Shown here piece by piece: positions 36,387 through 45,011 of a stretch of DNA of 64,000 bases (within the stretch, counting starts at the first letter, position 1; the number at the start of each line of letters is the position of its first letter). This DNA is from Oscillospiraceae bacterium (GTDB taxonomy: Bacteria > Bacillota > Clostridia > Oscillospirales > Acutalibacteraceae): contig SVOY01000001.1 of assembly GCA_015066105.1 (NCBI GenBank), positions 394,127-458,126 of the forward strand, in the 5' to 3' direction. A model generated the notes under the pieces. It did no database searches and had not been told where the DNA came from. It saw nothing but the letters and a program-made list of their open reading frames with translations. The translations under genes were made by a program, and so were the position numbers.

Positions 36387-38345
36387 ATGAAAAAGATATG
36401 GAAAATTTATGATTTTTCCCTGCCGTTTGCTTTTGTTGCGGCTGTTTTTGCCGCAATACTGCTGCTCAAGGACAGAAACTTAGGCATAATTGCTTATGTT
36501 TTTATCGGTCTGGCACTTGCAGGAAAATTCATTTATTACAAACAGAAAAAGGATAAGCTTTTAGCTCAGGTTGAGGCGGTTTCCGCTGAGCTGACCTTTG
36601 ACCAAGGCAAGGCCTTTGAGGCCTTGACGGTGCCCTGCTGTGTTATTGAAGAGGACGGCAGCTTTATCTGGTTCAACGGCAGCTTCAAGGATTATTTCAA
36701 CATCACGGCTGAAAGCACAATGAAAAGCATCGGCGAAATCGTTAACCGCGACAGCATTGAAAAGCTGCTTGTCGGCAAGGGATACCGCATAAGGGTTGAC
36801 AACCAGTATTTTTCCGTTTATTCCAACGAGATTTCCGTTCTTGACGATAAGCTTTATCTGCTTTACTTTTTTGATGAAACAAAGCTTCGTATTACCGAAA
36901 AGGAGTATTACGATTCAAGGCCGTCTATAATGCTTTGCGTTATTGATAACGCTGACGAGATTTATCAGAACTTCAAGGACAGTGAATGTACTGCGATTAT
37001 CGGTGCAATTGAAGAAATGATTGAAAGCTGGGTTTCCTCCTTCGGGGGACTGTGCCGAAAATATTCGAGCGACCGTGTGCTTGTTTTTGTTGAAGAGCGC
37101 GGCCTGCAGAGAATGATAACCGATAAGTTCAGTATTCTCGATAAGGTCAGAGAGTACACCTTTGACGGCAAAAGCGTTGACGTAACGCTTTCAATCGGTG
37201 TGGGTAAGGATGCCGCAATGCCCGAGGCTCATGCCTCTGCCAAGCAGGCCCTTGATATGGCGCAAAGCCGCGGCGGCGACCAGGTTGCAGTCAAGCATGA
37301 GGTGCAGTACAAGTTTTACGGCGGCGTTTCTGCAGGTCACGAAAAGAAAAATAAGGCGAAAACCCGACTTATTGCAAAAACCGTTGCCGAGATTATACGA
37401 GACAGCGATAACGTGCTTATTATGGGTCACCGCTTTGCGGATTTTGATGCCTTCGGCGGTGCGGTGGGCGTTTATGCCGTTGCACGTCATTTCGGTAAAA
37501 GGGTGAATATTGTTTTAAACCGTAAAACCTCACTTGCAGAGCCTCTTACAGAGCGTTTTGTAAACGAATACGGTGAAGATGTTATTGTTACGCCCGAAAA
37601 GGCATCGGCTCTTGTGCACGGCAATACGCTTCTTGTAGTTGTTGACACTCATAAGCGTGATGTTACCGAGTCTCCCGAGCTTGTTGACAGATGCGAAAAG
37701 GTTATGGTTATTGACCACCACAGAAAGAGCGTCGGCTTTATTGAAAATACGGTTATGTTCTATCATATGCCCAATTCGTCCTCAACCAGCGAAATGATGG
37801 CGGAGCTTGTTCAGTACGTTGATGCAAAGCCCGTTATCAACCCCTTTGATGCACTTGCACTTTTCTCGGGAATTATGCTTGACACGCGTAACTTTATTAT
37901 CCGTGCCGGTGTAAGAACCTTTGAGGCTGCGGCTTATCTGCGTTCACGCGGTGCAAACACCGTTGAGGCAAAAAAGCTTTTTTCAAACGATATGGAAATT
38001 TTCCGTCATCGCAACACAATTATTGATACGGCGACAGAGTACAAAGCCTGTGCAATTTCTCTTGCAAGCGACGAGATTGAAAATGTTCGTCTCGTAACCT
38101 CTCAGGCAGCTGACGAAATGCTTAACATAGACGGCGTAAAGGCTTCCTTTGTGCTTTACATCAGCGGCAACGGTGTCAACATTTCGGCAAGAAGCTACGG
38201 CGAAATGAACGTTCAGCTTGTAATGGAAGCAATGGGCGGCGGCGGACATCAGACAATGTCAGCCTGTCAGCTTAAGGATGTTTCCCTTGAGCAGGCGCAG
38301 GAAATGCTTGAAAAAGCAATAGACAATTATTACGAAAATAATTAA
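36387..38345 (+). CDS. gdpP: Cyclic-di-AMP phosphodiesterase GdpP
   Basis: A 652-residue membrane-bound enzyme that degrades c-di-AMP to pApA. Two membrane helices lie at about residues 10-50, a PAS-like domain at about 75-130, a degenerate GGDEF domain at about 175-290 ([11 protein letters not shown]), and a DHH/DHHA1 module: [13 protein letters not shown] (about 346), [15 protein letters not shown] (about 443) and [13 protein letters not shown] near 620. The canonical GHxxxDxDxxG block reads [11 protein letters not shown], so the metal ligands are kept. It starts one base after the rnj stop codon and is followed by rplI, the usual gdpP-rplI-dnaB order. Confidence 0.93.
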   Translation: MKKIWKIYDFSLPFAFVAAVFAAILLLKDRNLGIIAYVFIGLALAGKFIYYKQKKDKLLAQVEAVSAELTFDQGKAFEALTVPCCVIEEDGSFIWFNGSFKDYFNITAESTMKSIGEIVNRDSIEKLLVGKGYRIRVDNQYFSVYSNEISVLDDKLYLLYFFDETKLRITEKEYYDSRPSIMLCVIDNADEIYQNFKDSECTAIIGAIEEMIESWVSSFGGLCRKYSSDRVLVFVEERGLQRMITDKFSILDKVREYTFDGKSVDVTLSIGVGKDAAMPEAHASAKQALDMAQSRGGDQVAVKHEVQYKFYGGVSAGHEKKNKAKTRLIAKTVAEIIRDSDNVLIMGHRFADFDAFGGAVGVYAVARHFGKRVNIVLNRKTSLAEPLTERFVNEYGEDVIVTPEKASALVHGNTLLVVVDTHKRDVTESPELVDRCEKVMVIDHHRKSVGFIENTVMFYHMPNSSSTSEMMAELVQYVDAKPVINPFDALALFSGIMLDTRNFIIRAGVRTFEAAAYLRSRGANTVEAKKLFSNDMEIFRHRNTIIDTATEYKACAISLASDEIENVRLVTSQAADEMLNIDGVKASFVLYISGNGVNISARSYGEMNVQLVMEAMGGGGHQTMSACQLKDVSLEQAQEMLEKAIDNYYENN

Positions 38346-38359
38346 CGGAGGATATAAAA

Positions 38360-38800
38360 ATGAAAGTAGTATTAAAGCAGGATGTAAAGGGACTCGGCAA
38401 AAAGGGCGAGCTTGTTAACACCTCAGACGGATATGCAAGAAATTTCCTTTTCCCCAAGGGACTTGCCGTTGAGGCAAATGCGCAGAGCATGACTGAGCTT
38501 AAAAACCGCGAGCAGTCACAGAAATATAAGATTGAAACCGAAACCGCTGCCGCTAAAAAGGCTGCCGCTGAAATTCAGGGCAAAACAATCCGCATCAAGG
38601 CCAAGGCAGGTCAGAACGGTAAGCTTTTCGGCTCGGTAACAAGCAAGGAAATTGCCGAAAAGCTCAAGGAAGAATTCAAGCTTGACGTTGACAAGCGCAA
38701 GGTTGTTGTTGAGGATATCAAGCAATTCGGCACCTTTGAGTTTGAGGTTAAGCTTTATCAGGGCATTTCCGCTAAGCTTTTTGTAGCTGTAGGGGAATAA
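38360..38800 (+). CDS. rplI: 50S ribosomal protein L9
   Basis: A 146-residue L9 protein with the N-terminal domain [35 protein letters not shown], the long connecting helix (about 40-75) and the C-terminal rRNA-binding domain ([14 protein letters not shown] onward). It lies 15 bases after gdpP with CGGAGG before the ATG, and 28 bases before dnaB. Confidence 0.97.
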   Translation: MKVVLKQDVKGLGKKGELVNTSDGYARNFLFPKGLAVEANAQSMTELKNREQSQKYKIETETAAAKKAAAEIQGKTIRIKAKAGQNGKLFGSVTSKEIAEKLKEEFKLDVDKRKVVVEDIKQFGTFEFEVKLYQGISAKLFVAVGE

Positions 38801-38827
38801 TTGTTTAAAATTCTGGAGTGAACAAAA

Positions 38828-40210
38828 ATGGAAAGAGGAAACACATTTGTATCCTTTGACGATGTGAATATGCCTTATTCTCTTGAGGCTGAGCAGGCTG
38901 TGCTCGGCTCAGTGCTCATTGACCCCTCCTGCATTACTCAGGTGCTTATTCTTGTAAAGCCCGAATATTTTTATCTGCCTCAGCATAAGGCGATTTTCAC
39001 AATAATGCAGGAAATTGACGCTCTCGGCGGAAAAATAGACCCTCTGATTGTGCTTGAAAAGCTTAAGAATGAAAGGGTCTATGACGATGCCAACGGAAAG
39101 CAGTATCTTTTACAGCTTTCTCAGCTCGTTCCCTCAACGGAAAACGTTGAAGCCTACGCTAAAATTATCCGTGAAAAGTTTTACGTAAGGTCGCTTATCA
39201 ACGTTTCAAAGTCGATAATTGATGAGGCTTCAACCTCGTCTGAGCAGGCAGACATTCTTCTTGAATCTGCCGAGCAGAAGATTTATGACATCCGTCAGGG
39301 CAGAGTTACAAAGGGTCCCGCAAAAATAGGCGATATAATCGTTAACGAGGTTTACGATAAGCTGCAGAAGCTCAGCTCACCCGATAAGGATAAATACAAG
39401 GGCTTTACCACCGGCTTTGTTGACCTTGACAAGGCAATTACAGGCCTTAACAGGTCAGACCTGCTTATTATCGGTGCCCGTCCCGCAATGGGTAAAACCA
39501 GCCTTGCACTCAACCTTGCAAGAAACACCGCAATGATGGGTCACAAAAAGGTGCTGTTCTTCTCACTTGAAATGACAAAGGAGCAGCTTGCTCAGAGAGT
39601 CCTTTCAACCGAGGCAAGAGTTGAAAGCACCAAAATGAGAACGGGCAATATCACAAGCGACGAGTGGGCAAAGCTTGCAACGGCAACGGGTCTTCTCAGC
39701 GGCTGCGAGCTTTATTTTGACGATACGTCAAACCTCACCGTTTCTGAAATGAAGTCGAGAATCAGACGTCTGCGTGACGTTGATGCGGTTTTTGTAGACT
39801 ATCTTCAGCTTATGAAAAGCGGCTCAAGGTCTGAAAGCCGTGTTCAGGAGGTTTCGGAAATCACACGAAACCTCAAGCTTATGGCAAAGGACCTCAATAT
39901 TCCCGTTGTTGTGCTTGCACAGCTTGCACGTTCAACCGAGGGCAGAGGAAAGTCACACAGACCTCAGCTTGCCGACCTTCGTGAATCGGGCTCTATTGAG
40001 CAGGACGCCGATATTGTTATAATGCTTTACAGAGATGAGTATTACGCAACCGAAAAGGACAGCGATGCTTATGAGGAAAAGCCTGCCGTAAACGAGGCCG
40101 AGTTCATCATTGCCAAAAACAGACACGGCCCCACAACAACGGTAAAGGTTGCCTGGAACGGCGACTACACACTCTTCTCAAATCTGGAGACAATCAGAAA
40201 TGATATGTAA
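38828..40210 (+). CDS. dnaB: Replicative DNA helicase DnaB
   Basis: A 460-residue helicase that unwinds DNA at the replication fork. The N-terminal domain (about 10-150) starts NMPYSLEAEQAVLGSVL and contacts primase. The RecA-like domain has the Walker A motif GARPAMGKTSLALN (about 216-229), FFSLEM, FVDYLQLM (about 319-326, Walker B region) and LAQLARSTEGR plus LADLRESGSIEQDAD near 380-398. Length and motifs are normal, with no intein. The 3' end overlaps the tilS start by 11 bases. Confidence 0.96.
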   Translation: MERGNTFVSFDDVNMPYSLEAEQAVLGSVLIDPSCITQVLILVKPEYFYLPQHKAIFTIMQEIDALGGKIDPLIVLEKLKNERVYDDANGKQYLLQLSQLVPSTENVEAYAKIIREKFYVRSLINVSKSIIDEASTSSEQADILLESAEQKIYDIRQGRVTKGPAKIGDIIVNEVYDKLQKLSSPDKDKYKGFTTGFVDLDKAITGLNRSDLLIIGARPAMGKTSLALNLARNTAMMGHKKVLFFSLEMTKEQLAQRVLSTEARVESTKMRTGNITSDEWAKLATATGLLSGCELYFDDTSNLTVSEMKSRIRRLRDVDAVFVDYLQLMKSGSRSESRVQEVSEITRNLKLMAKDLNIPVVVLAQLARSTEGRGKSHRPQLADLRESGSIEQDADIVIMLYRDEYYATEKDSDAYEEKPAVNEAEFIIAKNRHGPTTTVKVAWNGDYTLFSNLETIRNDM

Positions 40211-41510
40211 GGTTAAAGCTGCCGTTGAAAAATACGGCCTTATTGACAAAGGCGTAAAATCGGTTGCCGTCGGCTTTTCGGGCGGTGCGGATTCCGTCTG
40301 TCTTCTTGATATTTTAAGTAAAATAAAGGAAGATTACGGTATAATATTAAAGGCCGTGCACGTAAATCACAACATCCGCGGTCAGGAGGCCGTGCGTGAC
40401 GAGCTTTTTGTAAAGGACTTTTGTAAAAAAAGGGGCATTGAGCTTCTTGTGTTCAGCGTTGATGTGCCCTCACTTGCAAAGGAGCGTAAGCTGAGCCTTG
40501 AGCAGTGCGGCAGGCAGGTGCGCTATGAATGCTTTGAAAAAGCGGGCTGTGATGCCGTTGCGGTTGCCCACACCCTTTCTGACAGTATTGAAACCTTTCT
40601 CTTCAACCTGGCAAGAGGTACGGGTGCAAAGGGCCTTGGCGGAATAAGCCCCAAAAGGGAGCCTTCGGTGATAAGACCGCTTATTGAATGCACAAGGCAG
40701 GAGATTGAAGCCTACTGTGAAGAAAGCTCCCTGCAGTACGTTACGGACTCCACAAACCTTTCAGATGATTACACAAGAAATCACATAAGGCACAGACTTG
40801 TGCCTGCCTTTGAAAAAATCAACACCGATTTTGAGGCCTCCTTTCACAGAGCTATGTGCAGTATACGCGAGCAGGATGCCTTTATTGAAAAATGCGCCCT
40901 GAGCCTTCTTGGTGAAAGTGCCGCAGAAAAGGGACATAAAATCGCCCTTTTGCAAAAGGCCGACAACGCGGTGCTTAAAAAAAGCATACTTTTTATGCTC
41001 AAGGATAATATGCAAAAGCCGCCCGAGGCAAAGCACATTGATGCCGTTTTTTCTCTCATTAAAGAGGGGAAGGGTAAAATTGAGCTTGCAAAGGACTTGT
41101 ATATTTTGGCAGAGGGTGATATAATTGCCTTCATCCGCAATAAGAATATTGCATCGCAGTGGAAAAGTGAGCCCTGTAACGGTGTTGCAAAAACGCCTTA
41201 CGGCACATTTATTCTTGCCGAGTCGGCAAAAGTCACTGCCGATTCCTTTGACGGTGACAGGGTGAGCAGTGAGGGACTTTGCTTTTCGTCAAGATATCCG
41301 GGGGACTGCTTCACCGATAAAAAAAGGGGAGTGACAAAAAGCCTTAAAAAGCTTTTTAACGAAATGAAAATCCCCGTGCACGAAAGAAATGCCGTTGCGG
41401 TGCTTCACGACGGCGAAAATGTTGTTTGGATTGAAAATATTGGCGTTAATGCCAAGTACATACCTGACACAAACACACAAAAAATAATTACAGTAAAAAA
41501 GGACGGGTAA
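40200..41510 (+). CDS. tilS: tRNA(Ile)-lysidine synthase
   Basis: A 436-residue ATP-dependent enzyme that modifies C34 of tRNA-Ile(CAU) to lysidine. The PP-loop motif VGFSGGADSV lies at residues about 23-32, HVNHNIRG near 57, AVAHTLSDSIETFLFNLARG near 120-140 and YVTDSTNLSDDYTRNHIRH near 180-198. The C-terminal domain (about 350-435) is present. The start at 40200 uses TGGAGA upstream and gives an 11-base overlap with dnaB; more upstream starts lie deep inside dnaB. It is followed by hpt and ftsH as in many Firmicutes. Confidence 0.94.
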   Translation: MICKVKAAVEKYGLIDKGVKSVAVGFSGGADSVCLLDILSKIKEDYGIILKAVHVNHNIRGQEAVRDELFVKDFCKKRGIELLVFSVDVPSLAKERKLSLEQCGRQVRYECFEKAGCDAVAVAHTLSDSIETFLFNLARGTGAKGLGGISPKREPSVIRPLIECTRQEIEAYCEESSLQYVTDSTNLSDDYTRNHIRHRLVPAFEKINTDFEASFHRAMCSIREQDAFIEKCALSLLGESAAEKGHKIALLQKADNAVLKKSILFMLKDNMQKPPEAKHIDAVFSLIKEGKGKIELAKDLYILAEGDIIAFIRNKNIASQWKSEPCNGVAKTPYGTFILAESAKVTADSFDGDRVSSEGLCFSSRYPGDCFTDKKRGVTKSLKKLFNEMKIPVHERNAVAVLHDGENVVWIENIGVNAKYIPDTNTQKIITVKKDG

Positions 41511-41512
41511 AA

Positions 41513-42058
41513 ATGCTCAACGATATCAAAGAAATTCTTGTATCAGAAAGTGAAATCAACAGCATTGTTGACAGAATTTCGAAGCAAATCAATGAAGATT
41601 ACAAGGACAAAAATCTTCTCCTTGTCTGCATTCTCAAGGGCTCTGTATGCTTTATGGCCGACCTTATTAAAAAAATCACAGTGCCCTGCGCAATTGACTT
41701 TATGGTGGCAAAAAGCTACTATGCCGGCACCGAGTCCAAGGGCGAGATAAAGATTTATAAGGACCTTGATGTGGATATAAGCAATTACGACGTGCTTATT
41801 GTCGAGGATATCTTTGACAGCGGCAGAACTCTTAATTTGCTTGTTAAAAAGCTCAGCGAAAGAAATCCCCGTTCGCTTGAATGCTGTTCATTGCTTGATA
41901 AGCCGGAAAGAAGAGACCCCGATATCTCTCTCAAGCTTAAATATACCGGCAAAAATGTTCCCGATGAATTTGTTGTCGGCTACGGACTTGATTATAACGA
42001 AGCTTATCGCAACCTTCCCTTTGTGGGAGTTCTCAAGCGAGAGGTTTACGATAAATAA
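41513..42058 (+). CDS. hpt: Hypoxanthine phosphoribosyltransferase
   Basis: A 181-residue purine-salvage enzyme making IMP and GMP. VCILKGSVCFMADLI (about 38-52) is the flexible-loop region, VLIVEDIFDSGRTLN (about 92-106) is the PRPP-binding motif with the acidic pair, and VVGYGLDYNEAYRNLPFVG (about 154-172) closes the base site. It lies 2 bases after tilS and 15 bases before ftsH. Confidence 0.95.
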   Translation: MLNDIKEILVSESEINSIVDRISKQINEDYKDKNLLLVCILKGSVCFMADLIKKITVPCAIDFMVAKSYYAGTESKGEIKIYKDLDVDISNYDVLIVEDIFDSGRTLNLLVKKLSERNPRSLECCSLLDKPERRDPDISLKLKYTGKNVPDEFVVGYGLDYNEAYRNLPFVGVLKREVYDK

Positions 42059-42073
42059 GGAGTTGTATAGCTA

Positions 42074-44008
42074 TTGGAAAATAACAGTAACAACAAAGGC
42101 ACTGCAAAGCAGCTTCCCTCAGGTGCGGGTAATCTGATATACGTAATCATTGCAGTTGTTTTTATTCTTTCACTTACCTTTTTTATGGGTGACAAAACCG
42201 AAAAAAAGGAAACCGTATACTATGAGGTTGTTCAGCAGTTCAGAGGCGGACAGGTTACGGAGTATGAGCTCAATCTCGGCAGCGGCGTAATGGAATATAC
42301 CCTTGCCGACGGAACAAAGCAGAAATACGTTGTCCCCAATGTTGAAATTTTTCTCAACGACGTTCACGATTATATAACCGAGTACAACGTTCAGAATCCC
42401 GAAGCACCTGTAAAGTATGACTATAAGCGCGGCTCAAACAGCTCGCTTTGGGCAAGCATGCTGCCCACAATGCTTTTAAGCATTCTGCTTGTTGCGGGCG
42501 TGTTCTTTATGTACAGAAAAATGGGTCAGAACATTGCCAATGAGAACAACCGCACCCTTTCCTTCGGCAAGGCGAGAGTCAAGCTCGGCAAGGATGAAAA
42601 GAGAAAAACCACCTTTAAGGATGTTGCCGGTGCCGATGAGGAAAAGGCAGAGCTTGAGGAGATTGTTGACTTCCTTCGCTCTCCCGAAAAATTCCGTGAG
42701 CTCGGTGCAAGAATTCCCAAGGGCGTGCTTCTCGTAGGCCCTCCGGGTACGGGTAAAACCCTGCTTGCAAGAGCTGTTGCGGGCGAGGCAGGCGTTCCCT
42801 TCTTTTCAATTTCGGGCTCTGACTTTGTTGAAATGTATGTCGGTGTTGGTGCCTCACGTGTGAGAGATCTTTTCTCTCAGGCCAAGAAAAACGCACCCTC
42901 AATTCTCTTTATTGATGAAATTGACGCTGTCGGCCGTCACCGCGGTGCAGGTATGGGCGGCGGACACGACGAAAGAGAGCAGACCCTCAATCAGCTGCTT
43001 ATTGAAATGGACGGCTTCGGCGAAAACGAGGGCGTAATCATTATCGCCGCAACAAACCGCCCCGATATTCTTGACCCCGCTCTTTTAAGACCGGGCAGAT
43101 TTGACCGTCAGCTTACCGTCGGCTATCCCGATGTAAAGGGCAGAGAGGAAATCCTTAAGGTTCACGCAAGGAACAAGCCCCTTGCACCCGATGTAAAGCT
43201 TTCGGTTATTGCACAGTCAACGGCCGGCTTTACCGGTGCCGACCTTGAAAATCTTCTCAACGAGGCCGCACTGCTTACGGCAAGGAGAAGAAAAAAATCC
43301 ATAACAATGGAAGAGATTGAAGAGGCAACCATCAAGTGCGTTGTGGGTACTGAAAAAAAGAGCAAGAAAATCAGCGACAAGGAAAAAAAGCTTACCGCTT
43401 ATCACGAGGCGGGTCACGCTCTTGCAACATATTTTCTTCCCGGTCAGGACCCCGTTCATCAGATTTCGATTATCCCGAGAGGTATGGCGGGCGGCTACAC
43501 AATGTCTCTGCCTGCAGAGGATAAGAGCTACCGCGCAAAGGGCGATATGCTTGACGATATCGTTGTGCTTCTCGGCGGCCGTGTTGCTGAGGCAAAGGTG
43601 CTCGGCGACATTTCAACGGGTGCTTCAAACGATATTGAAAGAGCAACGGATATTGCAAGAAAAATGGTTACCCGTTACGGTATGAGTGAAGCTCTCGGTC
43701 CCATTGTTTACGGCGGGGGAGACCATGAGGTATTTCTCGGAAAGGATTACGGCAGCGTGCGTAACTATTCCGAAACAGTTGCCTCAGATATTGACATTGA
43801 GGTTAAAAGAATTATTTCTGAATGTTATGAAAGATGTGCCGCAATTCTCACGGAAAATATGGAAAAGCTTATCTGCGTTGCCGAATATCTTATCGTTCAC
43901 GAAAAGGCAGACGGTGCAACCTTTGAAAAGCTGATGAAGGGTGAAAGCCTTTCAGAGGCCGTTGAAGAAATTGTTCCCACAGAGGAAAATCCTCTTTCTG
44001 AAAATTAA
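42074..44008 (+). CDS. ftsH: ATP-dependent zinc metalloprotease FtsH
   Basis: A 644-residue membrane AAA+ protease for quality control of membrane and regulatory proteins. Membrane helices lie at about 17-35 and 115-135, with an external domain between. The AAA+ domain has GPPGTGKT (about 222-229), [10 protein letters not shown], and the second region of homology with [20 protein letters not shown]. The zinc site HEAGH is near 443-447. The start is TTG at 42074 with AAGGAG 11 bases upstream; no better start was found. A strong terminator follows and ends the run that starts at rnj. Confidence 0.95.
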   Translation: MENNSNNKGTAKQLPSGAGNLIYVIIAVVFILSLTFFMGDKTEKKETVYYEVVQQFRGGQVTEYELNLGSGVMEYTLADGTKQKYVVPNVEIFLNDVHDYITEYNVQNPEAPVKYDYKRGSNSSLWASMLPTMLLSILLVAGVFFMYRKMGQNIANENNRTLSFGKARVKLGKDEKRKTTFKDVAGADEEKAELEEIVDFLRSPEKFRELGARIPKGVLLVGPPGTGKTLLARAVAGEAGVPFFSISGSDFVEMYVGVGASRVRDLFSQAKKNAPSILFIDEIDAVGRHRGAGMGGGHDEREQTLNQLLIEMDGFGENEGVIIIAATNRPDILDPALLRPGRFDRQLTVGYPDVKGREEILKVHARNKPLAPDVKLSVIAQSTAGFTGADLENLLNEAALLTARRRKKSITMEEIEEATIKCVVGTEKKSKKISDKEKKLTAYHEAGHALATYFLPGQDPVHQISIIPRGMAGGYTMSLPAEDKSYRAKGDMLDDIVVLLGGRVAEAKVLGDISTGASNDIERATDIARKMVTRYGMSEALGPIVYGGGDHEVFLGKDYGSVRNYSETVASDIDIEVKRIISECYERCAAILTENMEKLICVAEYLIVHEKADGATFEKLMKGESLSEAVEEIVPTEENPLSEN

Positions 44009-44019
44009 ATTATGTCAAG

Positions 44020-44054
44020 AACCGAAAAAAGCCTGTTCTTTTTTCGGTTTTTTT
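44020..44054 (+). terminator. Terminator after ftsH
   Basis: AACCGAAAAAAG (44020-44031) and CTTTTTTCGGTT (44038-44049), a perfect 12-bp stem followed by TTTTT. Confidence 0.92.
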
Positions 44055-44064
44055 CTGTTTTTGC

Positions 44065-44093
44065 TTGTTCATTATATAAATTTATGCTATAAT
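44065..44093 (+). promoter_or_regulatory. Promoter of the UppP-like/ftsK unit
   Basis: TTGTTC (44065-44070) and a perfect TATAAT (44088-44093) with a 17-base spacer, 42 bases before the next ATG. Confidence 0.65.
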
Positions 44094-44135
44094 TCATTAT
44101 GTATATTTATATGTGTTCTCTTTGGAGGTAATAAA

Positions 44136-44996
44136 ATGATTGAGTATATCAAAATGGCCATTGTGGCAATAATAACGGGCTTAACCGCACCCTTGCCCGT
44201 GTCGTCGCTTGCGCATTACAATTTCTTTTCAAACGTTGCCGGTCTGTCGGCTGAGAATGACAGACTGTCCTTATATTATAATTCCTTTATGCTTGTTTTT
44301 TCTCTTGTAATTCTCTTTTCCTTCAGAAAAACCGTTTCAAGAGGCTTCAGGCTTGCCTTTAATCCCAAATCACTCAAGGACTCTGAAAAGGTAAGCGACA
44401 AAAAATACTTTGTCAAAAACGTGTTTCTGTCACTTGTTCCAACTCTGCTTCTTTTCATCCCCGTGTCAGAGGGCAAGCTTCTTGCGGATTATACGGACTC
44501 CTTTCTTAACGTCAACGGACTCATTCTTTCGGGCCTTGCCTGCATTACAACGGCCCTTGTGCTTGTCATCGCAATCTGGTATACCTCAAAATCAAAAAAT
44601 CCTCTCAGAAGAGCGGTTGACAAAAGAATTGTTTTAAGAATGTCCTTTTATCAGCTTCCCTGCTACATAATTCCCGGCTTTTCACACGTTGCCTCCGGTG
44701 CAGTTAACCTTTTCATCAGTGATATCGGCTCAAAAAGCCTTCTCGGTCAGCTTTACATTTACCTTGCACCGTCAATGTTTGTTGTAAGCACTGTCAAAAT
44801 TGTCAGACTGCTTGTTTCGGGCATACTTTTCGACCCCCTTGTGCTTCTTGCAGGCGTTTTGCTTTTCGCTGTTGCCTCAACGCTTATGGTGAAAATGTCG
44901 CTGAAAATCAGCATACGCCGTCTGTTTGCGTTTTTCAGCATTTATTCGGTGCTTTTCGGTGTGTTCATAACCCTTATTTCATTTTTTATCAAATAA
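44136..44996 (+). CDS. Divergent UppP/BacA-family membrane protein
   Basis: A 286-residue protein with about 8 membrane helices in the undecaprenyl-diphosphatase fold. The first active-site block reads GLTAPLPVSSLAHY (about residues 15-28), where the family consensus is GxTEFLPVSSxxHL; the catalytic Glu is replaced by Ala. The second block reads PGFSHVASG (about 184-192), where the consensus is PGxSRSG; the Arg is missing. It is therefore a relative that probably does not hydrolyse undecaprenyl diphosphate in the usual way, and may carry or flip a lipid instead. TTTGGAGG precedes ATG 44136; the upstream frame overlaps ftsH and the terminator. The ftsK gene follows by 15 bases. Confidence 0.78.
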   Translation: MIEYIKMAIVAIITGLTAPLPVSSLAHYNFFSNVAGLSAENDRLSLYYNSFMLVFSLVILFSFRKTVSRGFRLAFNPKSLKDSEKVSDKKYFVKNVFLSLVPTLLLFIPVSEGKLLADYTDSFLNVNGLILSGLACITTALVLVIAIWYTSKSKNPLRRAVDKRIVLRMSFYQLPCYIIPGFSHVASGAVNLFISDIGSKSLLGQLYIYLAPSMFVVSTVKIVRLLVSGILFDPLVLLAGVLLFAVASTLMVKMSLKISIRRLFAFFSIYSVLFGVFITLISFFIK

Positions 44997-45011
44997 TTGG
45001 AGATTAAATTC

